Below, one piece after another: positions 1 through 5,595 of a DNA stretch of 13,585 nt. The translations under genes and the position numbers were made by a program. This DNA comes from DATLFP01 sp035540955 (lineage in GTDB: Bacteria > Actinomycetota > Acidimicrobiia > Acidimicrobiales > CADCSY01): contig DATLFP010000040.1 in NCBI GenBank assembly GCA_035540955.1, positions 1-13,585 of the forward strand, read 5' to 3'. Each line of letters starts with the position of its first letter. Positions within the stretch are counted from its first letter, which is position 1. The notes under the pieces were generated by a model. That model ran no database searches. It saw only the letters and a list, made by a program, of their open reading frames with translations, and was not told the DNA's origin.

Positions 1-4
1 CCAA

Positions 5-10
5 TAGCCT
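5..10 (+). promoter_or_regulatory. Putative -10 element of the ppdK fragment (leaderless type)
   Basis: TAGCCT lies 6 nt before the GTG start at 17 and matches the TANNNT consensus of actinobacterial -10 boxes. At that distance the transcript would begin at or next to the start codon. No Shine-Dalgarno-like purine run is visible in the 16 available upstream bases. The same arrangement recurs before several other genes here. The -35 region lies outside the window. Confidence 0.4.
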
Positions 11-16
11 GCGGGC

Positions 17-208
17 GTGCCGTACGCGTTCGCCTTCGACCACAAGCACCGCAAGCCGCCGATGTCGCTCAAGGACCTCCTCGGCGGCAAGGGCGCCAAC
101 CTCGCCGAGATGACCTCGGTGCTGGGACTGCCGGTGCCGCCAGGGTTCACGATCTCGACCGACGCCTGCCGGGAGTACATGCACTCCGGCTGGCCGATCG
201 AGCGCTGA
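17..208 (+). pseudogene. ppdK: Pyruvate phosphate dikinase, N-terminal remnant (63 aa)
   Basis: PPDK interconverts pyruvate, ATP and Pi with phosphoenolpyruvate, AMP and PPi. Only the very N-terminus of the ATP-grasp domain is present. Residues 19-30 (KDLLGGKGANLAEM region) contain the glycine-rich loop with the conserved ATP-binding lysine (Lys25). The following GLPVPPGFTIST block (about 37-48) and the ACREYMHSGWP block are also typical PPDK. Homology stops after GWP, and three residues later comes TGA (206-208). A full PPDK has roughly 870-900 residues, so the rest of the ATP-grasp, phosphohistidine and PEP-binding domains are missing, and the next gene (glyS) converges 20 bp on. The GTG start fits the family N-terminus. 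Identity is sure. Whether this is a real pseudogene, a duplicated 5' end or an assembly junction cannot be decided here. Confidence 0.8.
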
Positions 209-229
209 CGTCCTCGGAGCGGAGCGCTC
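200..229. terminator. Weak inverted repeat between convergent ppdK remnant and glyS
   Basis: GAGCGCT (200-206) pairs with AGCGCTC (223-229) across a 16-nt loop, giving a 7-bp GC-rich stem that spans the end of the ppdK fragment and touches the glyS stop codon. No T-run follows on either strand. The arms are near-palindromic, so they also form a direct repeat of GAGCGCT spaced 22 bp. It could be a weak bidirectional terminator or just the footprint of the ppdK break. Confidence 0.25.
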
Positions 230-1532
230 AGGTCAGGCGGTCGCGGAGCTCGCTCACGAGGGAGTCGATCGGGACCCGCACCTGCTCGAGGGAGTCGCGG
301 TCGCGGATGGTGACGGCCCGGTCTTCGAGGGATTCGAAGTCGACGGTCACGCAGAAGGGGGTGCCGACCTCGTCCTGGCGCCGGTAGCGGCGCCCGATCG
401 ACTGCGTCTCGTCGTAGTCGACCATCCAGTGGGGCTGCAGCAGGCCGAGCACCTCGCGGGCGACGGGCGTGAGCGTCTCCTTCTTGCTCAGCGGGAGGAC
501 GGCGACCTTGTACGGCGCCAACCGGTGGTGCAGGCGCAGCACGGTGCGGGACTCGCCCTCGATCTCGTCCTCGGAGTAGGCGGCCATGAGGAACGCCATC
601 ATCGTGCGGGTGGCCCCGGCCGCCGGCTCGATCACGTGCGGCACGTAGCGCTCGTTGGCGGCCTGGTCGTAGTACTCGAGCTTCTCGCCCGAGTGCTTGG
701 CGTGCTGCGTGAGGTCGTAGTCGCCCCGGTTGGCGATGCCCTCGAGCTCGTCCCAGCCCCACGGGAAGAGGAACTCGACGTCGCTCGTGCCCGAGGAGTA
801 GTGCGACAGCTCATCGGCGTCGTGGGCGCGGAGTCGCAGCTTGTCCTCGGGGATGCCGAGGTCGACGTACCACTGACGCCGCTGCTCGCACCAGTACTCG
901 TACCAGCGGGCGCTGTCCTCGGGGGGCACGAAGTACTCGAGCTCCATCTGCACGAACTCGCGCGTCCGGAAGACGAAGTTGCCGGGGGTGATCTCGTTGC
1001 GGAACGACTTGCCGACCTGGGCGATCCCGAACGGCGGCTTCTTGCGCGAGGTCTCCACGATGTTCTTGAAGTTGAGGAACTGGCCCTGGGCGGTCTCAGG
1101 GCGCAGGTAGACCTCGGCGGCCGACTCCTCCACGGGACCGGCGAAGGTCTTGAACATCAGGTTGAACTGGCGGGCCTCGGTGAAGGTGCCCTCGCTCCCG
1201 CACGACGGGCAGACGTTGGGGTCCTCCAGCTTGTCGAGGCGGTGGCGCTCCTTGCACTTGCGGCAGTCGACGAGCGGGTCGGTGAAGTTCGTGAGGTGGC
1301 CCGATGCCTCCCACACCGCCGGGGGCGAGAGGATCGAGGCGTCGAGGCCGACGACGTCGTCGCGCAGCTGCACCATCGAGCGCCACCAGGCATCGGTGAC
1401 GTTGCGGAGCATCAGGACACCCAGCGGGCCGTAGTCGTACGCCGAGCGGAAGCCGCCGTAGATCTCCGCCGACGGGAAGACGTAGCCCCGCCGCTTGCAG
1501 AGGTTCACCACCTGCTCGAACAGATCAGCCAT
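228..1532 (-). CDS. glyS: Glycyl-tRNA synthetase (dimeric, GlyQS type)
   Basis: Class II aminoacyl-tRNA synthetase that charges tRNA-Gly with glycine in the cytosol. The 434 residues fit the single-chain alpha2 enzyme of actinobacteria. The N-terminal GYVFPSAEIYGG block (16-27) is typical. A zinc ribbon follows with Cys90/Cys93 and Cys108/Cys111, then RPETAQG (144-150). Motif 2 is FRNE (177-180) with the FRTREFVQMELEYF segment after it. Motif 3 lies around EPAAGATR (302-309), and a HisRS-like anticodon-binding domain fills about 335-434. The ATG start gives the standard N-terminus. Its start codon is only 9 bp from the divergent csaA-like start, and no Shine-Dalgarno is visible, so a leaderless mRNA is likely. 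It converges on the ppdK remnant. Confidence 0.96.
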   Translation of the reverse strand: MADLFEQVVNLCKRRGYVFPSAEIYGGFRSAYDYGPLGVLMLRNVTDAWWRSMVQLRDDVVGLDASILSPPAVWEASGHLTNFTDPLVDCRKCKERHRLDKLEDPNVCPSCGSEGTFTEARQFNLMFKTFAGPVEESAAEVYLRPETAQGQFLNFKNIVETSRKKPPFGIAQVGKSFRNEITPGNFVFRTREFVQMELEYFVPPEDSARWYEYWCEQRRQWYVDLGIPEDKLRLRAHDADELSHYSSGTSDVEFLFPWGWDELEGIANRGDYDLTQHAKHSGEKLEYYDQAANERYVPHVIEPAAGATRTMMAFLMAAYSEDEIEGESRTVLRLHHRLAPYKVAVLPLSKKETLTPVAREVLGLLQPHWMVDYDETQSIGRRYRRQDEVGTPFCVTVDFESLEDRAVTIRDRDSLEQVRVPIDSLVSELRDRLT

Positions 1533-1541
1533 GGTGGAGCG

Positions 1542-1547
1542 ATGCTA
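1542..1547 (-). promoter_or_regulatory. Putative glyS -10 element, overlapping the csaA start codon
   Basis: On the minus strand TAGCAT sits 9 nt before the glyS ATG. It matches TANNNT and would give a leaderless or nearly leaderless transcript. The same six bases read on the plus strand are ATGCTA, the first two codons of the csaA-like gene. No convincing -35 is seen. Confidence 0.4.
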
Positions 1548-1892
1548 GAGCGGCGACCCCAGGTCTCCCCCAACGAGTTCTTCGCCATCGACCTCCGCGT
1601 CGGTCGCATCGTGGCCGTCGAGGACTTCCCCGAGGCCCGGAAGCCGGCGTGGAAGCTGACCGTCGACTTCGGCCCCGACGTCGGCACGCTGCGCACGAGC
1701 GCCCAGGTCACGAACTACACGAGCGACCAGCTGGTGGGCCGGGTCGTCGTGGGCGCGGTGAACCTCGGGACCAAGCGCATCGCAGGGTTCACGAGCGAGT
1801 TCCTGGTGCTCGGCGCCGTCGATCCCGAGGACGGCACCGTGCACCTGCTCGAGCTTCCGCCGGGCGTCGAGCCGGGCTGGCCGATCGCCTAG
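1542..1892 (+). CDS. csaA: CsaA-like tRNA-binding-domain protein
   Basis: Small stand-alone protein of 116 residues with the tRNA-binding OB fold (the EMAP-II/MetRS C-terminal family). In Bacillus, CsaA is a dimeric export-related chaperone. Residues 13-25 (FFAIDLRVGRIVA), EDFPEARKPAWKLTVDFG (27-44), RTSAQVTNYT (51-60), LVGRVVVGAVNLGTKRIAGF (64-83, the nucleic-acid/peptide-binding loop region) and the SEFLVLGA strand (85-92) follow the family throughout at normal length. The ATG is the first plausible in-frame start; GGAG at 1536-1539 lies only 2 nt before it, too close for a good ribosome site. Its stop codon abuts that of the HAD gene. Its exact role (tRNA-binding or chaperone) is not shown by sequence. 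Confidence 0.85.
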   Translation: MLERRPQVSPNEFFAIDLRVGRIVAVEDFPEARKPAWKLTVDFGPDVGTLRTSAQVTNYTSDQLVGRVVVGAVNLGTKRIAGFTSEFLVLGAVDPEDGTVHLLELPPGVEPGWPIA

Positions 1893-2573
1893 CTAACCGG
1901 CGATCGCGCCGAGGACGACCGCCGGAAGGTCGGCCACCGAGTCGATCAGGTGGGTGTGGGCCACCGCCTCGAGCTCGGCCCGGGTGTGGCCGGTGGCGAC
2001 CACGCCGGCGACCACCGCCGCCTGGGCTCGCATCCCGCACAGCAGGTCGCTGACGGTGTCGCCGCACACCGCCACCTCCGACGGCTCGACCCCGAAGTGG
2101 CGGGCGGCGCTGAGGACGAGGTCGGGCCACGGCCGGCCCCGCCCCACGTCGGCCGGCGACAGGGCGAGATCGACCAGGTGGCGCCAGCCGAGGGCGTCGA
2201 TGATGGCGTCGCGGGTCGTCGGGGCGAAGCCGGTGATGAGGCAGATCTTGATGCCGCCCGCCCGCAGGGCCTCGATGGCCTCCACCGCGCCGGGCATGGC
2301 CTGCACCTCACCCAGCCGGACGAAGCGCTCGTAGGCGGCCTCGAACGCGGCGTTGGCCGCCTGCGCCCGGTCCTCGTCGCCGAGCACCGAGCGGAACACG
2401 TCGATCTTCGACTGCCCCATCGTGCGGCGGACCACGTCGAGGACGCCGGGCAGCTCACCCTCGTCGATCAGGCCCTCGCCGACCATGGCCTCGACGAAGG
2501 AGCGCTCGACCACGCCGTCGTCGGTGACGGTCGTGCCGGCCATGTCGAGACAGGCGAGTCGGACGGGTGCCAC
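1893..2573 (-). CDS. Phosphonatase-like HAD-superfamily hydrolase
   Basis: A 226-residue haloacid-dehalogenase-fold phosphohydrolase of the phosphonoacetaldehyde-hydrolase-like group. Motif I is DMAGT (10-14), with Asp10 as nucleophile and the AGT signature of phosphonatases. Motif II is LITGF (112-116). The motif III basic residue is in GRGRPWPDL (144-152), and motif IV is CGDTVSD (170-176) followed by LLCGMRA. A cap domain occupies about 20-90 and contains MGQSK with Lys56, placed where PhnX has its Schiff-base lysine; this equivalence is inferred. The GTG at 2573 is chosen because it lies just before motif I; the ATG inside motif I would destroy the active site. No phosphonate uptake or transaminase genes are nearby, so the substrate is unknown. 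It ends base-to-base with csaA and diverges from the lipoprotein gene. Confidence 0.85.
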   Translation of the reverse strand: MAPVRLACLDMAGTTVTDDGVVERSFVEAMVGEGLIDEGELPGVLDVVRRTMGQSKIDVFRSVLGDEDRAQAANAAFEAAYERFVRLGEVQAMPGAVEAIEALRAGGIKICLITGFAPTTRDAIIDALGWRHLVDLALSPADVGRGRPWPDLVLSAARHFGVEPSEVAVCGDTVSDLLCGMRAQAAVVAGVVATGHTRAELEAVAHTHLIDSVADLPAVVLGAIAG

Positions 2574-2580
2574 CCGCCAA

Positions 2581-2586
2581 GTTGTA
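2581..2586 (-). promoter_or_regulatory. Putative -10 element of the HAD gene
   Basis: TACAAC on the minus strand lies 7 nt before the GTG at 2573, one base off TANNNT and at leaderless distance. It shares two bases with the TAGCCG on the opposite strand (2585-2590) that may serve the divergent lipoprotein gene. Confidence 0.3.
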
Positions 2587-2590
2587 GCCG
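2585..2590 (+). promoter_or_regulatory. Putative -10 element of the lipoprotein gene
   Basis: TAGCCG lies 7 nt before an out-of-frame ATG (2598) and 15 nt before the GTG start at 2606. If used, it would give a leader of about 8 nt, too short for a normal ribosome-binding site. It overlaps the candidate -10 of the divergent HAD gene by two bases. The last position departs from the consensus, so support is weak. Confidence 0.25.
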
Positions 2591-2605
2591 CGTCACCATG
2601 GGTGC

Positions 2606-3160
2606 GTGCGATCGCTGCCCGTCGTCCTCGTGACGCTCCTCCTCGTCGCCGGCTGTGGCGACGATGACGACGACCTCCGGGGGGCGTCGGTGACGACCAC
2701 CTCCACCACGTCGACCACCTCGACGACCGCGACGCCGGACCCCGACGAGGTGTGTCCCGGCGCCGATCCCGTGCCACCGGCGGCGGTCGACGGCGGCCCG
2801 GCCGAGATCGTTGCCGCCCACGGTGCGCTCACCTTCGCCGTGGTCGACCGCGGCGCCTCCATCGACGTGGTGTCGCCGTTCGTGGTCGTCGACTGCGCCT
2901 ACGAGCCGGTGTCGATCGACGGCACGCCGGCGCTGATCGCCATCGGCGGCAGCGTCACCCACGGGGGCGGGCTCCGGTGCGAGGGCGACACGCTCACGGT
3001 GCTGAGCGCCACCAGCGAGGACGGCCGGACCTACGAGACCGAGGCGGTGACCTACGAGCTCGACGGCGCCACCCTGGTCGAGGTGGACCGATCGACCTCC
3101 ACCATCGACGCCACCGAGGACCCCGCCGACCTCGACCCCTACTACCGCCTCGACTGCTGA
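2606..3160 (+). CDS. Secreted lipoprotein of unknown function
   Basis: Not recognised as a known family. The 184-residue product begins with a short signal peptide (MRS followed by a hydrophobic stretch) ending in the lipobox LVAGC (13-17), so Cys17 should be lipidated and the protein anchored outside the membrane. Residues 19-23 are five aspartates. A threonine/serine-rich linker (about 29-43, built on Thr-Thr-Ser repeats) leads to a domain of about 140 residues. That domain contains four cysteines (50, 97, 125 and the C-terminal residue 184), suggesting two disulfide bonds. The GTG at 2606 is chosen because it gives a standard signal peptide. The gene stands alone, divergent from the HAD hydrolase and convergent with recO at a 2-bp gap. 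Confidence 0.8.
   Translation: MRSLPVVLVTLLLVAGCGDDDDDLRGASVTTTSTTSTTSTTATPDPDEVCPGADPVPPAAVDGGPAEIVAAHGALTFAVVDRGASIDVVSPFVVVDCAYEPVSIDGTPALIAIGGSVTHGGGLRCEGDTLTVLSATSEDGRTYETEAVTYELDGATLVEVDRSTSTIDATEDPADLDPYYRLDC
2690..2735 (+). repeat. Short ACC/TCG-rich repeat coding the Thr/Ser linker
   Basis: A run of near-identical ACC, ACG, TCC and TCG codons encodes Thr-Thr-Ser repeats in the lipoprotein linker. Such simple tracts can vary in length by slippage, and the flexible linker would probably tolerate in-frame changes. Confidence 0.5.
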
Positions 3161-3162
3161 GG

Positions 3163-3879
3163 TCAGGAGCGGTCGAGGAGGTGCATGGAGCGCAGGCGGC
3201 GCTCGACGTGGATCTCGAAGGCGCGGGTGGCGAGCTGCTCGACCTCGAAGCCGGCCGAGGATGCCGGCTCGGCCAGCACCGTCACGAGGTCCCCGCCGAG
3301 GATGCGGCGGAGCAGGGCCAGGCCCCCAGCGGTGAGGCGGGTGGCGCCCGACGAGCACGACCGGCACAGCACGCCGCCGACCTCCAGGTCGAACGCCGCG
3401 ATCTCGGGGGCGCCGCACGACGCGCAGGCGTCGAGCAGGGGCCGGAAGCCCTCTTGGGCCAGGAGCTTCCAGAAGAAGGCCGGCACCACGAGGGGCGCCG
3501 GCCCCGCGTCGAGCGTGCGCAGGGCCCCGAGCAGCATCTGCAGGACGCGGGGGTTGTCCTCCCCCTCCTGGAGGAGGTGGTCGACGGCCTCGAGCACCGC
3601 CGTCGCCTGCGTGAGGCGGTCGAGGTCCTCGCGGACGGCGCGGAAGGACTCGACGGTCTCGGCCTGGGTCACCGTGTCGAGCTCGCGGCCCTCGTAGAGC
3701 TGGAGGGAGACGTGCGACAGCGGCTCGAGGCGAGCCCCGAAGCGGCTCTTCGTCTTGCGCACCCCCTTGGCGACGGCCCTGACCTTGCCGCGGCCCTCGG
3801 TGGCGATGCTCACGATGCGGTCGGACTCCCCGAGCTTGATGGTGCGCAGCACCACGCCCCGCTCGCGGTAGAGCGCCAT
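3163..3879 (-). CDS. recO: DNA repair protein RecO
   Basis: RecO anneals complementary single strands and, with RecR, loads RecA onto SSB-coated DNA in the RecFOR recombination pathway. The 238-residue protein has the N-terminal OB fold (about 1-80), starting with YRERGVVLRTIKLGESDRIV (4-23). A helical domain follows, then a C4 zinc site made of Cys152/Cys155 (CASC) and Cys172/Cys175 (CRSC). Length is normal for the family. The ATG at 3879 gives the expected start. It lies 2 nt after the uppS stop, so translation is probably coupled. The reading frame is open further upstream through uppS, but that part is an antisense-frame shadow. It converges with the lipoprotein gene with a 2-bp gap and no terminator hairpin. 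Confidence 0.93.
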   Translation of the reverse strand: MALYRERGVVLRTIKLGESDRIVSIATEGRGKVRAVAKGVRKTKSRFGARLEPLSHVSLQLYEGRELDTVTQAETVESFRAVREDLDRLTQATAVLEAVDHLLQEGEDNPRVLQMLLGALRTLDAGPAPLVVPAFFWKLLAQEGFRPLLDACASCGAPEIAAFDLEVGGVLCRSCSSGATRLTAGGLALLRRILGGDLVTVLAEPASSAGFEVEQLATRAFEIHVERRLRSMHLLDRS

Positions 3880-3881
3880 CG

Positions 3882-4601
3882 CTAGCCGTCCACGCTGCCG
3901 AAGCGGCGCTCCCGCCGCTGGAACTCCCGCACCGCCTCGAACAGGTCCTCGCGGCGGAAGTCCGGCCACAGCACCTCGGTGAAGACGAGCTCGCTGTAGG
4001 CGAGCTCCCACAGCAGGAAGTTCGAGATCCGGTGCTCGCCCGAGGTGCGCACGACGAGGTCGGGATCGGGCATCTCGGGGTCGTACAGGCGGCGCCGGAT
4101 CGCCTTCTCGTCGATCTTGTCGGCCGTCACCCCGTCGGCGACCAGCCGGCGCACGGCATCGACGATCTCCGCCCGGCCGCCGTAGTTGAACGCGATGGTG
4201 AGGGTCATCGTCCGGTTCCCGGCGGTGAGCTCGGTGGCCTCGTCCATCCGCCGGAGGAGCCGCTTGGGCACCCGCCAGTCGCGGCGACCGGCGAAGCGCA
4301 TGCGCACCCCCCGCTCGTGCAGCTCGTCGCGCCGGCGAACGAGGATCGACTCGTTGAACCCCATCAGGTAGCGGACCTCGTCGGCCGGCCGCTTCCAGTT
4401 CTCGGTCGAGAAGGCGTACACGGTCAACCACCCGAGGCCGAGATCGAGCGCACCCTCGACGGTGTCGAACAACGCCTCCTCCCCGGCGGCGTGGCCGTCG
4501 GTGCGCTTGAGGCCGCGCTTCTGGGCCCACCGACCGTTGCCGTCCATGACGACGCCGACGTGGACGGGGATGCGATTCGGGTCGACCCCGTCGAGCTCCA
4601 C
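3882..4601 (-). CDS. uppS: Isoprenyl transferase (undecaprenyl diphosphate synthase family)
   Basis: Cis-prenyltransferase that extends farnesyl or related diphosphate with isopentenyl diphosphate to make the polyprenyl carrier lipid for peptidoglycan. The 239 residues show the family signature DGNGRWA (20-26) with catalytic Asp20, GHAAG (36-40), the FSTENWKRP block (64-72), AFNYGGRAEI (137-146) and the C-terminal RTSGEHRISNF (185-195) with a following conserved WELAYSE stretch. Chain length of the product cannot be read from sequence; actinobacteria also use short-chain Z-prenyl synthases of this family. The GTG at 4601 is the first plausible start, and TAGTTT lies 6 nt upstream. It heads a two-gene unit with recO, in the reverse of the recO-uppS order known from Mycobacterium tuberculosis. 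Confidence 0.95.
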   Translation of the reverse strand: MELDGVDPNRIPVHVGVVMDGNGRWAQKRGLKRTDGHAAGEEALFDTVEGALDLGLGWLTVYAFSTENWKRPADEVRYLMGFNESILVRRRDELHERGVRMRFAGRRDWRVPKRLLRRMDEATELTAGNRTMTLTIAFNYGGRAEIVDAVRRLVADGVTADKIDEKAIRRRLYDPEMPDPDLVVRTSGEHRISNFLLWELAYSELVFTEVLWPDFRREDLFEAVREFQRRERRFGSVDG

Positions 4602-4607
4602 GGTCCG

Positions 4608-4613
4608 AAACTA
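4608..4613 (-). promoter_or_regulatory. Putative uppS -10 element (leaderless type)
   Basis: TAGTTT on the minus strand lies exactly 6 nt before the GTG of uppS, in a 69-bp divergent spacer. It matches TANNNT, and no Shine-Dalgarno is present between it and the start. No clear TTGACA-like -35 is visible 16-18 bp upstream. Confidence 0.45.
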
Positions 4614-4658
4614 CAAGCCCTTCGGCTCCGGCAGGTGGGGCCCTCCGGCGGCGCGGGG

Positions 4659-4664
4659 TAGAGG
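4659..4664 (+). promoter_or_regulatory. TAGAGG upstream of the YihY gene: ribosome site or -10
   Basis: The sequence TAGAGG ends 6 nt before the GTG at 4671. AGAGG at that spacing is a good Shine-Dalgarno sequence. The same bases also resemble the TAG-N3 elements found before other genes here, but lack the final T. The ribosome-site reading is preferred. Either reading supports the GTG start. Confidence 0.4.
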
Positions 4665-4670
4665 CAGTGC

Positions 4671-5585
4671 GTGCTCGGACGGGTGAAGCAGCGACTGGTA
4701 CGGGCGGGCCGCGCGCTCGGCGACCGGTTCCCGGTCCTCCGCACCGCCTGGCGGGTGCAGCGGCGCTTCGGCGAGGTCAAGGGCTCCTACCTCGCCTCCG
4801 CCATCTCGATGTCGGCGTTCCTCAGCCTCTTCCCGCTGCTCCTGGTGGCCATGGCGATCGTCGGCTTCGTCTCCGCCGGGAACCCCGACCTGGCCGACGA
4901 CACCCTCGACTTCCTCGGCCTCGATGCCTCCGACGACGCCGCCCGCATCGTCACCGAGGCCATCGCCACCGCCGAGGCGAGCCGGGCCGCGGCCTCGATC
5001 GTCGGTGTCGCCGGTCTGCTGTGGACCGGGCTGGGACTGGTCGCGGGCATCCAGTACGCCCTCGACTCGGTCTGGCAGGTCATCGGCCGCGGCGCCCGCG
5101 ACAAGCTCGTCGGCGTGGCATGGCTGGCGGGTGCAGCCCTGCTCTTCGTCTCGTCGATGGCGGTGACGACGCTGATCAATGCGCTGCCGGGCGTCGTCGC
5201 CCCCGTCAACCTCCTCGTGGGCGTCGGGCTCTCCTTCGCCCTGTTCCTCTGGACGATGAAGGTGCTGCCCCACCGCGACGTCGGCTGGAAGGCGCTGGTC
5301 CCGGGGGCGGTGGTGGGCGCGCTCGGCCTCGAGGTGCTCAAGGTGATCGGGAGCATCTACGTGCCGAGGGTGGTGGCCTCGTCGTCGGCCACCTACGGCT
5401 CCATCGGCGTCGTGTTCGCCATCCTCGCCTGGCTGCTCTTCTTCGGCCGCCTCGTCGTGTACGCCTCGGTCGTCAACGTCGTGCGGTGGGAGGAGGAGCG
5501 CGGCACCACCACGATCGACATCCGCGTCCCCGACCTCCGGGGGCCCGAGCGGATCCCGGCCCGGCACCCGGGAGGGCGTCGATAG
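4671..5585 (+). CDS. YihY/BrkB-family integral membrane protein
   Basis: A 304-residue inner-membrane protein of the YihY/virulence factor BrkB (formerly 'RNase BN') family, whose molecular function is unsettled. About six transmembrane segments are visible: roughly 42-68, 107-128, 147-170, 178-197, 207-228 and 244-270. Family features include KGSYLASAISMSAFLSLFP (37-55), the LLWTGLGLVAGIQYALDSVW stretch (116-135), and the C-terminal YGSIGVVFAILAWLLFFGR (242-260). The N-terminus is basic and cytosolic, and the tail after 272 is charged and soluble. It is divergent from uppS and 10 bp upstream of a second membrane protein. Its TAG stop codon is also the first half of the next gene's candidate -10 box. 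Confidence 0.88.
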   Translation: MLGRVKQRLVRAGRALGDRFPVLRTAWRVQRRFGEVKGSYLASAISMSAFLSLFPLLLVAMAIVGFVSAGNPDLADDTLDFLGLDASDDAARIVTEAIATAEASRAAASIVGVAGLLWTGLGLVAGIQYALDSVWQVIGRGARDKLVGVAWLAGAALLFVSSMAVTTLINALPGVVAPVNLLVGVGLSFALFLWTMKVLPHRDVGWKALVPGAVVGALGLEVLKVIGSIYVPRVVASSSATYGSIGVVFAILAWLLFFGRLVVYASVVNVVRWEEERGTTTIDIRVPDLRGPERIPARHPGGRR

Positions 5586-5588
5586 GGT
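5583..5588 (+). promoter_or_regulatory. Putative -10 element overlapping the YihY stop codon
   Basis: TAGGGT begins with the YihY stop codon TAG and ends 7 nt before the GTG of the PlsY-like gene. It matches TANNNT at leaderless distance. The intervening CGGCCCC has no Shine-Dalgarno. The downstream gene could thus be made from its own leaderless mRNA besides read-through. Confidence 0.4.
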
Positions 5589-5595
5589 CGGCCCC

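Noticed and set aside
429..1541. Long plus-strand open frame antisense to glyS, continuous with the csaA-like gene
   Set aside because: Its translation is low-complexity Leu/Val/Ala/Arg typical of the opposite strand of a GC-rich gene; glyS on the other strand is unmistakable, and CsaA homology begins only at 1542.
1887..1898. TAGCTA palindrome at the csaA/HAD junction as a regulatory site
   Set aside because: It is simply two adjacent TAG stop codons on opposite strands.
2598..2633. ATG-started 11-codon frame before the lipoprotein as a leader peptide
   Set aside because: It overlaps the lipoprotein start out of frame, and its sequence shows no attenuator-like codon run or hairpin; most likely chance.
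2574..2777. 68-residue N-terminal extension of the HAD hydrolase
   Set aside because: The extension is basic low-complexity sequence running through the divergent lipoprotein gene; HAD family proteins start a few residues before motif I, at the GTG at 2573.
2606..3160. Defence or toxin role for the lipoprotein/HAD pair
   Set aside because: No toxin, immunity, nuclease or phage-related motif is visible; the pairing is only head-to-head adjacency.
3880..4530. Upstream extension of the recO frame through uppS
   Set aside because: Arg/Pro-rich nonsense in another frame of uppS; RecO homology starts exactly at the ATG at 3879.
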